From assembly GCA_013538855.1 (NCBI GenBank), contig JABXJS010000109.1, positions 1 to 64,000 on the forward strand: a stretch of DNA of 64,000 bases. Direction: 5' to 3'. Origin of the DNA: Herpetosiphonaceae bacterium. Lineage in GTDB: Bacteria > Chloroflexota > Chloroflexia > Chloroflexales > Herpetosiphonaceae. Shown in pieces: positions 30,365 through 40,114 of this stretch. The notes below the pieces were generated by a model that had not been told where the DNA came from, ran no database searches, and was given only the letters and a program-made list of their open reading frames with translations. Position numbers and translations under genes: made by a program. How positions within the stretch are numbered: the stretch's first letter is position 1; every line of letters begins with the position of its first letter.

Positions 30365-30760
30365 ATGACTGACGAGATCGAAGTGAAAATCAATGAGATC
30401 AAGGACGATGTAGCCGAGCGTGCCACCCCACTCCTCGATGGTGTACGCCGCCTCATGCTGGCCGCTGTTGGTGCTGTCGCCATGACTCGCGATGAGATGG
30501 AGCAGTTCGTCTCCCGCTTGGTCGAGCGCGGCGAGATCGCCGAGCGTGACGCCAAAAAGCTGGTCAACGACGTGATGGCACGTCGCAAGCGCGAAGTTGA
30601 AAGCGCCGCCGATGAGGCCGAGGCCCGCGTGGAGACCCGCCTAGAGCAGGTGCTCAGCCGCATGAACATCCCCACCAAGCGCGATATCGATGAGCTTAGC
30701 GACAAGATCGCGCTCCTGTCGGCGCGCGTCGAAGAGCTGAAGAAAAATCGCGCTCAGTAA
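30365..30760 (+). CDS. Phasin-family protein
   Basis: 131 residues with the same plan as the N-terminal half of the preceding protein: an amphipathic helix (LLDGVRRLMLAAVGAVAMTRDEMEQFVSRL), a charged coiled coil with AERDAKKLVNDVMARRKRE and the hinge MNIPTKRDIDELSDKIALLSARVEEL, matching PHA granule-associated (PhaF/PhaI-like) proteins. Of two adjacent ATG codons the second (30365) is preferred because GGAGG lies six bases upstream. Followed by a strong terminator. Confidence 0.85.
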   Translation: MTDEIEVKINEIKDDVAERATPLLDGVRRLMLAAVGAVAMTRDEMEQFVSRLVERGEIAERDAKKLVNDVMARRKREVESAADEAEARVETRLEQVLSRMNIPTKRDIDELSDKIALLSARVEELKKNRAQ

Positions 30761-30783
30761 CGCACTATCATAGGTCCTGTTGC

Positions 30784-30823
30784 GCCGCTGCCCCTGTTGT
30801 GCGATCAGGGGCAGCGGCTTTTT
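30784..30823 (+). terminator. Terminator of the phasin operon
   Basis: Perfect 13-bp stem gccgctgcccctg / caggggcagcggc, 9-nt loop, then ttttt. Confidence 0.93.
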
Positions 30824-30826
30824 AGC

Positions 30827-31822
30827 CTATGCCGGTGGCGCAGGCGTCGTGGTCAGAAATTCGGTGAGCTGCTGTGCTGTCCGCTCAATAAATGTCGGCG
30901 CACGCTCACCGAAGTCCAATAAAATGTAGTTGGCCAGAATCAATGCCCGCCCAGCCACAAATGTTTCCAGCTCGCCTTGGTAGCCCTCGGGCCAGGGCAG
31001 CCGCTGACCATAGCCGGCTTGAAAGCTCTCCAGCAGCGTAGCGTAGTTTGGCTGTGATCTTAAGTAGTACATGGTGATCGCTGCATCTTGAATCGCGTAG
31101 CCGCGCATGCAGTCGTCAAAGTCCAACACCGCAAGCTGCTCGGCCTGCACCTTTATGTTAAACTGGTGCAGATCGGCGTGCAGTAAAAAAGGCTCCTCAC
31201 CATGCTGCCTGCGCCAAGCCAGCGCTGCCTCAACCCGCTGCAGCGTCTGCTCAAACACCGCGCGCTGCTCGGCTGTAACCCCGCTAGCGTTTGGTGCAAA
31301 CAGCGCCTGCTCATGGCCAAAAGGAAAGGGCTGATCCCATACGCGCAGCGCCGCCGCCGTTCGGTGCCGGAAGCTCTGCACATGCTGGTGCAGGCGCGCC
31401 GTAATGTGGCCAAGCTGATGCAGGTAGTACGGCGAGAGCTTTGCAGCGAGCAGCGGCCCTGGCAGCCACGTAAACACAGCACACCAGCGCGCCTCCGGCA
31501 CACCCTCAACATGCACCTGCACATTCAACCGGCCTTCACGTGTCGGCAGCGGCTGCGGCACGCGCAGATCTGTCTCTGTGCTCAATGCCGCCAGCCAATC
31601 CATCTCGATCGCAATCTCTTCGGCGCTGCGATTGAAGGGGCGATTGATGCGCAACACATAGATCCGACCATCTGTCGTATCAATCCGAAATGTACAGTTG
31701 TAGCCATAGACCAGCAGGCTGAGCTTGCGCACCGCCAGATCGTAGTGCTCTAGCGCGGCCAGCGCTAGTGTGCGCAACCGCCGAATGCGACCTAAACGCG
31801 TTAGATTCTCCCACGCTTGCAT
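30827..31822 (-). CDS. Phosphotransferase, APH/homoserine kinase-like fold
   Basis: 331 residues of the aminoglycoside phosphotransferase (APH)/choline kinase fold. N-lobe: TFRIDTTDGRIYVLRINRP with the Lys-equivalent position as Arg. C-lobe: the catalytic Brenner motif LHADLHQFNIKV (Asp in HADLH) and the metal-binding LDFDDCMRG. It resembles SrkA/ThrB2-type kinases acting on small molecules or proteins. Its position divergent from the SAM-riboswitch metY-metX operon hints at homoserine or a related substrate, but this is inference. Start at 31822; a slightly longer frame uses TTG at 31846, which would overlap the metY -35 box. Confidence 0.8.
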   Translation of the reverse strand: MQAWENLTRLGRIRRLRTLALAALEHYDLAVRKLSLLVYGYNCTFRIDTTDGRIYVLRINRPFNRSAEEIAIEMDWLAALSTETDLRVPQPLPTREGRLNVQVHVEGVPEARWCAVFTWLPGPLLAAKLSPYYLHQLGHITARLHQHVQSFRHRTAAALRVWDQPFPFGHEQALFAPNASGVTAEQRAVFEQTLQRVEAALAWRRQHGEEPFLLHADLHQFNIKVQAEQLAVLDFDDCMRGYAIQDAAITMYYLRSQPNYATLLESFQAGYGQRLPWPEGYQGELETFVAGRALILANYILLDFGERAPTFIERTAQQLTEFLTTTPAPPA

Positions 31823-31839
31823 AGGGTTACTTCCTATTC

Positions 31840-31868
31840 TTGACAAACTTGATAAACTCTGTTATATT
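31840..31868 (+). promoter_or_regulatory. Promoter of the metY leader
   Basis: TTGACA (31840-31845), 17 bp, TATATT (31863-31868). Transcription would start near 31875, just before the riboswitch. Confidence 0.88.
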
Positions 31869-31888
31869 TCGCGTCAATAAAATAAAGT

Positions 31889-32054
31889 CCTCATCCAGAG
31901 GGGTGGAGGGATCGGCCCGATGAAACCCCGGCAACCATCAAACAACGCTTTGTTTGGTATGGTGCTAACTCCGACAGAGCAATCTGGAAGATGAGGGGTT
32001 CTTAGCCAACTGTTGCATGGGCCTCTCATTCTTAATGAGAGGCTCTTCTGTTTT
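31889..32054 (+). promoter_or_regulatory. SAM-I (S-box) riboswitch with terminator
   Basis: The aptamer is bounded by P1 arms cctcatc (31889-31895) and gatgagg (31990-31996). The core signatures are present: agaggggtggagggatcggc, cccgatgaaaccccggcaacc and tggtgctaactcc, as in S-box leaders. A terminator follows: gcctctcatt / aatgagaggc (32021-32043) and tcttctgtttt. The P1 3-prime arm can instead pair with the terminator's cctctcat, giving the usual OFF switch when S-adenosylmethionine is bound. Controls metY and probably metX. Confidence 0.95.
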
Positions 32055-32106
32055 GCAGGCGACGCTGCCATTTGCAAGGGCGCAGTCGATAGCTACAAAC
32101 CTTTAG

Positions 32107-33411
<1,305 letters not shown>

Positions 33412-33414
33412 CCG

Positions 33415-33502
33415 GAACAGCCTGAGCAGAGGCAGAGACTGTTTTTGTTGTAGTTGTGAAACGCGGAACCACACTACTTCCCTCTGTCTCTGCTCGCTGT
33501 TC
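33415..33502 (+). other. Long hairpin in the metY-metX gap
   Basis: The arms 33415-33437 and 33481-33502 pair over about 22 bp with one bulge and one mismatch (core gagcagaggcagag with ctctgtctctgctc). The loop holds a smaller possible pairing (gtagttgtg with cacactac). This is too large for a normal terminator; it could stabilise or process the metY-metX mRNA. Confidence 0.65.
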
Positions 33503-33576
33503 GCCACATGATCCATAGCTATCGGCGCATGCATCAACGCTTGATCATGCGCCGTTGAATTGAGGAGTTCAATCCA

Positions 33577-34761
33577 ATGAGCAACGTCAGCATTGGCGAT
33601 ATACCCACTGTTGAACACCCAGGCTGGGGGCGCTCGGTTGGGTTGGTGCAAGCCCAGTCCGTAACCTTTGAACAACCATTTATCACCGACAGCGGGGCCA
33701 TCATTCATGCCCCCTGGACACTGGCCTACGAGACCTACGGCCAGCTGAATGCAGAGCATTCAAACGCCATTTTGATCTGTCATGCGCTTTCAGGTGATGC
33801 GCATGCAGCCGGCAAGCATCAGCTAGCTGATACGAAGTATGGCTGGTGCGAGCCATTTATCGGCCCTGGTCGCGCCTTCGATACCGAGCGCTACTTTGTG
33901 ATCTGCTCCAACATTTTAGGCGGATGCAGCGGCTCAACCGGACCAGCCTCGCTGCACCCGCACACGGGCACAGCGTGGGGCAGCCGCTTCCCTGTGCTCA
34001 CCATCAACGATCTTGTGCGCGCTCAAGCGCTGTTGCTTGATCGGCTGGGCATCAAGCAGCTGCTGGCTGTGGCCGGTGGCTCACTTGGTGGAATGCAGGC
34101 CCTCCAGTGGGCGCGCACATACGGCGAGCGTGTTCGCGGCGTCATTGCCCTGGCAACAACAGCGCGATCTTCCGCCCTCACTATTGCGCTCAACGCCACA
34201 GGTCGGCAAGCGATCACCAACGATCCACACTGGCATGGAGGCGACTACTACACTGGCACCCCGCCAGCAGCAGGTCTGGCCACAGCGCGCCGGATCGGGC
34301 ATATCAGCTACCTAAGCGAGGCGGCGCTAGCGGCCAAGTTTGACCGCCAGTGGCAAGAGTATCCTGGGCCACGCTGGAGTCATAGTGCCGAGTTCGCGGT
34401 AGAGAGCTACCTAGAGTATCAAGGCCGGGCATTTGTGCAGCGATTTGATGCCAACACCTACTTAATTATTACCCGCGCCATGGACTACTTCGACCTCTCA
34501 GCCGAGGCTGGGGGGCTGCAGGCCGCGTTTGCGCACACGCAGGCCCAGTTTTTCGTTGCGTCGTGGAGCAGCGACTGGCTCTACCCACCCAGCGAGGCCG
34601 TGCAGATTGTGGCTGCGGCCGAGGCAGCCGGTCGCCCGACAGTCTACTATGCCTTTGAGAGTGATCGCGGCCATGACTCATTCCTGCTCAACGATGATCA
34701 GCTCACGCCGCCACTGACCGAGTGGCTGGAGGAATTAACGTTAAACGCGACATCGCTATGA
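33577..34761 (+). CDS. metXA: Homoserine O-acetyltransferase
   Basis: Acetylates homoserine with acetyl-CoA in the methionine pathway; supplies the substrate for MetY. The 394 residues have the alpha/beta-hydrolase acyltransferase fold of MetX: LAYETYGQLN, ICHALSGDAHAAG, CSNILGGCSGSTGP, the nucleophile Ser169 in GGSLGGMQALQW, and the C-terminal DSFLLN segment with the catalytic His in RGHDSF. Length is standard. Start ATG 33577 follows gaggag. It probably follows metY in the same riboswitch-controlled transcript, 165 bp downstream. Confidence 0.96.
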   Translation: MSNVSIGDIPTVEHPGWGRSVGLVQAQSVTFEQPFITDSGAIIHAPWTLAYETYGQLNAEHSNAILICHALSGDAHAAGKHQLADTKYGWCEPFIGPGRAFDTERYFVICSNILGGCSGSTGPASLHPHTGTAWGSRFPVLTINDLVRAQALLLDRLGIKQLLAVAGGSLGGMQALQWARTYGERVRGVIALATTARSSALTIALNATGRQAITNDPHWHGGDYYTGTPPAAGLATARRIGHISYLSEAALAAKFDRQWQEYPGPRWSHSAEFAVESYLEYQGRAFVQRFDANTYLIITRAMDYFDLSAEAGGLQAAFAHTQAQFFVASWSSDWLYPPSEAVQIVAAAEAAGRPTVYYAFESDRGHDSFLLNDDQLTPPLTEWLEELTLNATSL

Positions 34762-34770
34762 TGTCGCGTT
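34744..34770. terminator. Hairpin overlapping the metX stop
   Basis: Perfect 11-bp stem aacgcgacatc / gatgtcgcgtt with loop gctat; the metX stop codon lies inside. No T-run. Between convergent genes. Confidence 0.6.
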
Positions 34771-34799
34771 GATCTGCATTCAGTAGCGGCCGAAAAGCG

Positions 34800-35609
34800 C
34801 TAGACTCGACTGCTGAGGATACGCTGCGCGCGCTCGCGCATGCGCTCGGCCAGCTGCATAGCATTCGAGCGCCCCATCAGCAAGCGGATGGACTCCTCGA
34901 ACGAGTCGATGGCGGCGAGCACCTGCACATCGGTTGCAGCATCGGAGGCTGGCTCAATCCCGACGCGGCGATAGGCCTCAGAGAGCAAAACCTGAGATGA
35001 GCTACCAAGAGCCCCGCGAGCAAGTTCCTCCAGTTGAGGAAACAACGACTCAGCGAGGCTCAGATCTTTTTTTTCGACCAGCCCGCCTTTCAGGAGATCG
35101 GCGACGATCTCGCCAGTGCGGTACCAGCCGAGGCCTGTGCGTTCGGCAATCTGAGCGACCGTATTCTTGCCATTGATCATCGTCAGCACGCGCCACTCAT
35201 CGGCGGCCAGATTAATATCACGTGCGCCGACATCGGGATTTTGCACGAGACGCAGCACAATGCTGGTGGTTGGAATAACCTGCTCAATCTCCTGCCAACG
35301 ATCCTGGCGACCGATGCCCTCCATGATCAGCAGCTCATTGGAAGCGCTGATTGTTGTTTCAGGAATCGGCTGTTCGTAGAAACGGAACTCGCCCTCGTGC
35401 AGCGTGAACATCGTCAAGGCCGCCTCGTAGGGGGCCAGTTGATCCAGCGCTGCGCCAACAATACGCCCATCGCGAAAATGCAGCCAGCCTTCGACTGGCT
35501 CACCACTCTGGTGTCCCTGGATATGGATCGTCCCCGTTTTTTTGCTCAGATCAACAAGTTGGATCAGATCCGGGATGCTAAATTCGCTCAGATTACCTTC
35601 AAGTGCCAT
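34800..35609 (-). CDS. DUF4388 domain protein
   Basis: 269 residues. The N-terminus is a DUF4388 (PATAN-like) domain: MALEGNLSEFSIPDLIQLVDLSKKTGTIHI, then EGWLHFRDGRIVGAALD and LHEGEFRFYE. Residues about 130-190 form a winged-helix-like region (WRVLTMINGKNTVAQIAERTGLGWYRTGEIVADLLKGGLVEK). The C-terminal 60 residues are helical. Family members occur with MglA GTPases and roadblock proteins in gliding and signalling clusters, and this one follows the MglA gene by 56 bp on the same strand. Confidence 0.88.
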   Translation of the reverse strand: MALEGNLSEFSIPDLIQLVDLSKKTGTIHIQGHQSGEPVEGWLHFRDGRIVGAALDQLAPYEAALTMFTLHEGEFRFYEQPIPETTISASNELLIMEGIGRQDRWQEIEQVIPTTSIVLRLVQNPDVGARDINLAADEWRVLTMINGKNTVAQIAERTGLGWYRTGEIVADLLKGGLVEKKDLSLAESLFPQLEELARGALGSSSQVLLSEAYRRVGIEPASDAATDVQVLAAIDSFEESIRLLMGRSNAMQLAERMRERAQRILSSRV

Positions 35610-35665
35610 AGCGAGACCCTACCAGACAGACTGGGAGTGTGGCGGCGGGCACGCTCCCAAGCCTG

Positions 35666-36241
35666 CTACAATTTACTGATCACCAGCTTACTAATCGACT
35701 TCAGCGTATCGAACACGCCTACGCCGGTGGTCGCAACAGCCTCAAAACGCTGCCAGTTCAGCGGGTTCAGGTACTTATCCATGACTGCTGTTGGCAAGGC
35801 CTCGGGCATATCGCGCTTATTATACTGAAGCACAATCGGGAACTCTTTGAAATTTTTGTTTTGTTTCGTAATATTGCGGGCCAGCTCCTGGAGGCTCTTG
35901 ATATCTTCCTGAAGCTTATCACGCTGTGAGTCGGCCACAAACACCACGCCATCGGCACCGTTGAGCACGGCGACACGAGTGCGCTCGTACAGCACCTGGC
36001 CTGGCACTGTATAGAGGTGGAAGCGCGTTGAAAACCCTCGAACTTTGCCAAGATCGAGGGGCAAAAAGTCGAAGAAGAGCGTGCGTTCAGTCTCGGTGGC
36101 GATCGAGAGCAAATCACCTTTCGCTTCGCGCGGCACCTGACTGTGAATATATTGTAGGTTGGTCGTCTTACCACACATGCCGGGCCCGTAGTACACGATT
36201 TTGCAATGAATTTCGCGGACCCCTACATTGATAATCGCCAT
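35666..36241 (-). CDS. MglA-like small Ras-type GTPase
   Basis: 191 residues of the prokaryotic MglA/Gtr-like GTPases that control polarity and gliding motility. P-loop GPGMCGKTT at residues 19-27, the switch region with PLDLGKVRGFSTRFHLYTVPGQVLYERTRVAVLNGADGVVFVADS, and the base-recognition NKRD. The last helix ends SKLVISKL. Start at 36241 after gaggacgt. Neighbours are DUF4388 downstream and two roadblock/LC7 proteins upstream, the usual GAP or cofactor partners of MglA. Confidence 0.93.
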   Translation of the reverse strand: MAIINVGVREIHCKIVYYGPGMCGKTTNLQYIHSQVPREAKGDLLSIATETERTLFFDFLPLDLGKVRGFSTRFHLYTVPGQVLYERTRVAVLNGADGVVFVADSQRDKLQEDIKSLQELARNITKQNKNFKEFPIVLQYNKRDMPEALPTAVMDKYLNPLNWQRFEAVATTGVGVFDTLKSISKLVISKL

Positions 36242-36313
36242 ACGTCCTCTCAAATATGCGCCGAAATCATCCCTATGGACGACAGCTTCTGCAACAGGTC
36301 GGTGTGATTACGG

Positions 36314-36808
36314 TTAGTCGCGGAACAGCAGATCGATGGTGTCTTCCATCGACGTTCGGAAGTTGCTGCCCAACACATCATCGCGCGATTTATGCTGCTT
36401 GCGCACGCGCTCCAACACCGTTGACAATTCTTCCGTCGCCTTCTTGGTAAGCACTTTGACGAGGCCGATGTGCGTGCCTTTGTTGAAAATAATGGTAAGA
36501 ATCCACTGATCTTCGATCAGAGCAATAAAAAGATTTTCGCGCACCCCTTGCTGGAGCAGCATGCGAAAATCTTTCTCGCGTAGTAGCTTGGCGATCTGCT
36601 GTGATGATGCGAACGAGCCAGCGATCAATGCCCCTAATGCTGTGGTGTCTTGGCGATTGCCATCACCACTCGCAGCAATCACCTGACCACTTTTATCCAG
36701 CAGCAACGCATAGTTCCCGCCGGTATCTTCAACCAGGCGCGACAGGCATTCATCGATATTCGTGATTTCCTCAGGCGGAACAATAAGACTTGTTAGTTGT
36801 GGATCCAT
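36314..36808 (-). CDS. Roadblock/LC7 domain protein
   Basis: 164 residues with a roadblock fold (about 20-125): ITNIDECLSRLVEDTGGNYALLLDKSGQVIAASG, then TTALGALIAGSFASSQQIAKLL and ENLFIALIEDQWILTIIFNK, and a helical C-terminus. Such proteins act as MglB-like partners of MglA. Start at 36808 (MDPQL) after aggtgg; a GTG three codons earlier is possible. A good extended -10 element lies upstream, so it may be transcribed separately from the first roadblock gene. Confidence 0.85.
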   Translation of the reverse strand: MDPQLTSLIVPPEEITNIDECLSRLVEDTGGNYALLLDKSGQVIAASGDGNRQDTTALGALIAGSFASSQQIAKLLREKDFRMLLQQGVRENLFIALIEDQWILTIIFNKGTHIGLVKVLTKKATEELSTVLERVRKQHKSRDDVLGSNFRTSMEDTIDLLFRD

Positions 36809-36869
36809 GCCTACCACCTATACTTTGGTGTTGATGCTACCCCGACAAGAACCGTGGGCACTACCCGCC

Positions 36870-36878
36870 ATTATAGCA
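36870..36878 (-). promoter_or_regulatory. Extended -10 before the second roadblock gene
   Basis: TGCTATAAT on the minus strand, about 60 bp before ATG 36808, in the 96-bp gap after the first roadblock gene. -35 is weak. Confidence 0.6.
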
Positions 36879-36904
36879 CAAGCCATTGTGCGATGCGAAG
36901 CAGG

Positions 36905-37270
36905 TTAGATCGCCGCAAGTGCCGCTGCAAACCCTGAGCGGTGGGACTGAATCATGTAGCGCAGGCGCCCTAGCAGGTCGCGGTCGCTAGTCATGACGAG
37001 CAGCATTGCGTCATCGCTGACTGGTTCAAGCAGAATAAGCCCATTATCGTACTCAAGCACTGTCTGCACAGTGCCGCCTTTTTTGATCTCGCGGCCAAGC
37101 GCCTCGGCCATGGCCAGGCCATTCGATGCAACCGCACAGATCGCATCAACATCCACACCTGCACGGGCAGTGCTCTCAATCAACAGCCCATCGGTTCCAG
37201 CTAGCGCAGCAAGCTCAACGTTATCTAAAGCTCGGAAGCGACTCAACAGGTCACGTAGTGTTCCGCTCAT
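36905..37270 (-). CDS. Roadblock/LC7 domain protein (MglB-like)
   Basis: 121 residues, almost entirely roadblock domain: LRDLLSRFRALDNVELAALAGTDGLLIES, DAICAVASNGLAMAEALGREIKKG and VLEYDNGLILLEPVSDDAMLLVMTS. Compact MglB-like length. Its start overlaps the stop of the HTH gene by four bases (ATGA), so translation is coupled. Probably a regulator of the neighbouring MglA GTPase. Confidence 0.88.
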   Translation of the reverse strand: MSGTLRDLLSRFRALDNVELAALAGTDGLLIESTARAGVDVDAICAVASNGLAMAEALGREIKKGGTVQTVLEYDNGLILLEPVSDDAMLLVMTSDRDLLGRLRYMIQSHRSGFAAALAAI

Positions 37271-37632
37271 GTGGTTTTATTCTCCTTTGTAGCAAATGAT
37301 GACTCTGGAGTAGGACGCTGAATACGCACTGGGGCCCGACCACGGAGCCGACGGCGCCGCCCACGGCCACGGGACTCTTTGGGCGGCCGGCCGGTGCGGA
37401 TGTTGCGCAACGAGTCAATCGTCGCTACCATCGCACGATCAGCCCAGCCATAGATCGTCGGTCGACTCTTGCTGAGCTCCTGTGCCAGCTGCGTGACGTT
37501 CGTTTTGTAGTCGAGATCAAAGGTAGCCAGATTGATACGCGCTGAAGCCACAATCTGCCGGATTTCTTCTTCGGTCAGTTGGTGATCGCTTATGAGTTTG
37601 CGGGCGCGTTTGCCTGCTAAATCAAGCCGCAT
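37267..37632 (-). CDS. Small HTH protein with basic AT-hook-like tail
   Basis: 121 residues. The N-terminal half is helical, with LTEEEIRQIVASARINLATFDLDYKTNVTQLAQELSKSRPTIYGWADRA resembling a homeodomain-like/HTH unit (QELSKSRPTIYGW as recognition helix). The C-terminal third is basic and contains GRPPK (an AT-hook core) and RGRGRRRRLRGR. It is a likely DNA-binding protein and is translationally coupled to a roadblock gene, so it may autoregulate the motility-type cluster. Start at 37632 after aggag. Confidence 0.75.
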   Translation of the reverse strand: MRLDLAGKRARKLISDHQLTEEEIRQIVASARINLATFDLDYKTNVTQLAQELSKSRPTIYGWADRAMVATIDSLRNIRTGRPPKESRGRGRRRRLRGRAPVRIQRPTPESSFATKENKTT

Positions 37633-37724
37633 GGGGTACTCCTCAGGGCTGTTTCAGCAATAGGGAAACCCCGCCATAGCGGGATGACGGAGCCGACACA
37701 GACGTGGACGGGTCGTGGTGGCTC

Positions 37725-37753
37725 ATCTTAGCACAGGTTTGGAGCGCTGTCTA
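37725..37753 (-). promoter_or_regulatory. Promoter of the HTH-roadblock operon
   Basis: Minus-strand TAGACA (37748-37753), 17 bp, TAAGAT (37725-37730) preceded by TGC. The leader of about 90 nt carries a hairpin cccgc / gcggg near 37670. Confidence 0.55.
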
Positions 37754-37865
37754 GAGGATTTTGTAAACCGTATCCTGCGTTCATGGTCCACTTTATACCA
37801 TGTCTAGTTCCCTAGAATGAACCATCTACGCCAGGACAATAGTAATAACCCTTGACAATAGAAAT

Positions 37866-37889
37866 GGGCCGACGGTTCGCCGTCGGCCC
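37866..37889 (-). terminator. Terminator of hsp20
   Basis: 10-bp perfect stem gggccgacgg / ccgtcggccc with a TTCG tetraloop. On the minus strand it is followed by atttct. It lies 17 bp after the hsp20 stop. Confidence 0.88.
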
Positions 37890-37905
37890 TAACTAAAGCT
37901 ATGAT

Positions 37906-38376
37906 CTATTTGCCAGCCTCTAAGGTCTGCTGACCCCGACCAACCTGCACGTTGATTTTGCGCGGCTTGGCCTCCTCGGCCTTAGGAATATTGAGTGTCA
38001 GGATGCCGTGCTCAAGCTGTGCGTGAACTGAATCACCTTTCACAGCCGTCGGTAGACTGAACGAGCGGCTAAAGCGGCCATAGCGGCGCTCGGTACGATG
38101 CGTGGTGGTGCCGTCAGGCTGTTCAACTTGGCGGAACTCGCCGGTGATCGTCAGCACATTATCATGCAGCGTGATGTCCAGATCTTCAGGCTTCAAGCCT
38201 GGCACGCTCGCTTCAACGATGAAGGAATCGGCCTGCTCGTACACGTTGGTCTCAACACCCAGCGTGTTGGCGCGGCTCCACGACGCGGGCACAAAACTGT
38301 CTTCAAAAAGCCGATTCATTGCATCACGCAAGCTCAAAGCTTCATCAAACGGTGTCCAACGAGTCATGTTTGCCAT
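37906..38376 (-). CDS. Hsp20/alpha-crystallin small heat-shock protein
   Basis: 156 residues, a second small heat-shock protein in the window, in the classic class: WTPFDEALSLRDAMNRLFEDSFV at the N-terminus, alpha-crystallin domain about 42-140 with NVYEQADSFIVEASVPGLKPEDLDITLHDNVLTITGEFR and FSLPTAVKGDSVHAQLEHGILTLNIPKAEE. Length and the A-x-L-E-x-G-I-L-T-L core match the family exactly. GAGGAGG lies upstream of ATG 38376. Monocistronic. Confidence 0.95.
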   Translation of the reverse strand: MANMTRWTPFDEALSLRDAMNRLFEDSFVPASWSRANTLGVETNVYEQADSFIVEASVPGLKPEDLDITLHDNVLTITGEFRQVEQPDGTTTHRTERRYGRFSRSFSLPTAVKGDSVHAQLEHGILTLNIPKAEEAKPRKINVQVGRGQQTLEAGK

Positions 38377-38466
38377 ACCTATATTCCTCCTCTTGTATGG
38401 TGGTGAGAGTGTTTGACTAGCTCTACGCCCCTAGCAATGGCAGAGGGAGTTTCGTCGATATCTCTA

Positions 38467-38475
38467 TGGTACAAT
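38467..38475 (+). promoter_or_regulatory. Extended -10 promoter of the histidine kinase
   Basis: TGGTACAAT, an extended -10. Transcription would begin near 38482, which excludes the GTG start of the longer frame at 38480 and supports ATG 38513. Confidence 0.6.
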
Positions 38476-38512
38476 CCCCGTGTTAGATCTGCATTCACGG
38501 AGCATTAGATCG

Positions 38513-40114
38513 ATGTTAGAGCCCAATGATCGGCGTCTGCAACAGCGCGATTATGTCCTCCGGTTAGCCCGCGCGATGGCCGCGCAGCTCGACCTTGAAC
38601 GGTTGCTTAACCTCGTTATTGCGCAAGCAGTGAACCTGCTGGTGGGCAACTATGGACTCATTGCTTTATGTAATGCAGCTGGTCATCTTGAAATACGGGC
38701 CGCGTTCAACCTGCCGCTCTCTTCGTGGGCCGCGTTTGAGGACTTAATGGGCGCACTTGATCGCTATGAGCCGCATGCGCCAGAGGTCAGCATGGAGATT
38801 CGCAAGGTAGCCGCCACGCTGCAGCTGCCACTGCGCCAAGCGGTCGCCCTGCCGCTGCTCGTCGGAGAGCAACAGGTTGGTATGCTCCTGATTTTCCGTG
38901 CTGCGCTGAACGTTGGCTTCACAGCTGATGATCGCCAGTTCCTCGGTGCCTTTGCCGACTTCGCCGCTATCGCCGTGCACAACGCCCAGCTGTATGAGGC
39001 AGCCAACGCCGAGCGCAGCCGCCTCGACACCATCATCGAGCAAAGCGCCGATGGCATGATGATGCTCGACGCACGTTGGCGCATCACCCGCTTCAACGCG
39101 GCCATGGAGCAGCTAACTGGCTGGCCACGCGAAGAGGCGATTGGCCGACCGTGCGCTGAGGTGTTGGCGATCCACAATGACCGCGGCACTAATCTGTGCC
39201 TCACCGCCTGTCCGCTGCAAGCCTTCCCGCTCGATAGCCATCCAGCGATCGAGGGCTGGGTTGCACACCGCGATGGCCATGAGGTGTATGTCGGGCTATC
39301 GTACAGTCCAACACGCGACGCCGCAGGGCGCTTTGTTGGTGCCATTGGCAACGTCCGCGACCTGACAAAGCAGAAGCGCGAGGAGGAGCTACAGGCAACC
39401 TTTATCTCGGTCATGTCACACGAGCTTAAAACGCCAGTCTCCATCATCAAAGGCTACGCCAGTACCCTAAGCCGCACCGATGTCAGTCTCGACGCAGCAA
39501 CACAGCATGAGCTGCTGACTGGCATCGAAGAGGAAGCCGACCGGCTAGCCAATCTGATCGCCGATCTGCTGGAGGTCTCACGCATTCAAGCCGGTGGCTT
39601 GCGCATCCATCCAACCGAGATCGATGCCGCCGACATTGCGGCGCAGGTCGTTAGCGCGCTTGCTGCCACAACCGATGAGCGCTTTGAGTTTCAGCTACGC
39701 TTTGAGCATGCGATGCCAGCAGTTCTGGCCGACGCAGAGCGGCTGCGCATGGTCTTCAGCAACTTAATCTCCAACGCCATCAAGTACTCACCAGATGGCG
39801 GAACCATTCGCGTTGGCGGCTGGCACGAGGGCGCGCACGTGCTGATCTATGTCTCAGATGAAGGCATTGGCATAGCCGCCGATGAAATCCCACGGCTCTT
39901 CAGCCGCTTCTACCGTGTTGACAACCGCCTAGCCCGCGAGACCCAAGGCAGCGGGCTGGGCCTCTATCTCACCAAAGCGATCATAGAGGCCCACGGCGGG
40001 CGCATCTGGGTTGATAGCAGCATAGGCAAAGGCTCACGCTTTACCTTTACGCTGCCGGTTGCGCCGCCGCGCTTGCCCGAAGCTACCACCCTGCCGTCCC
40101 AGGACCACCCTTGA
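38513..40114 (+). CDS. GAF-PAS sensor histidine kinase
   Basis: 533 residues, soluble. A GAF domain (about 20-170, [20 protein letters not shown]), a PAS domain (about 180-300, [26 protein letters not shown]; conserved [11 protein letters not shown] in the middle), HisKA with phosphoacceptor in [19 protein letters not shown], and a HATPase with [28 protein letters not shown] and [18 protein letters not shown]. Architecture fits bacterial phosphorelay kinases of the Chloroflexota type. No response regulator is adjacent. Its 3-prime end overlaps DUF427 on the other strand by 32 bp. Confidence 0.93.
   Translation: MLEPNDRRLQQRDYVLRLARAMAAQLDLERLLNLVIAQAVNLLVGNYGLIALCNAAGHLEIRAAFNLPLSSWAAFEDLMGALDRYEPHAPEVSMEIRKVAATLQLPLRQAVALPLLVGEQQVGMLLIFRAALNVGFTADDRQFLGAFADFAAIAVHNAQLYEAANAERSRLDTIIEQSADGMMMLDARWRITRFNAAMEQLTGWPREEAIGRPCAEVLAIHNDRGTNLCLTACPLQAFPLDSHPAIEGWVAHRDGHEVYVGLSYSPTRDAAGRFVGAIGNVRDLTKQKREEELQATFISVMSHELKTPVSIIKGYASTLSRTDVSLDAATQHELLTGIEEEADRLANLIADLLEVSRIQAGGLRIHPTEIDAADIAAQVVSALAATTDERFEFQLRFEHAMPAVLADAERLRMVFSNLISNAIKYSPDGGTIRVGGWHEGAHVLIYVSDEGIGIAADEIPRLFSRFYRVDNRLARETQGSGLGLYLTKAIIEAHGGRIWVDSSIGKGSRFTFTLPVAPPRLPEATTLPSQDHP

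Noticed and set aside
37267-37632. Transposase helper or integrase
   Set aside because: The small HTH protein has no catalytic motif; AT-hook-like tail and coupling to roadblock genes argue for a regulator.
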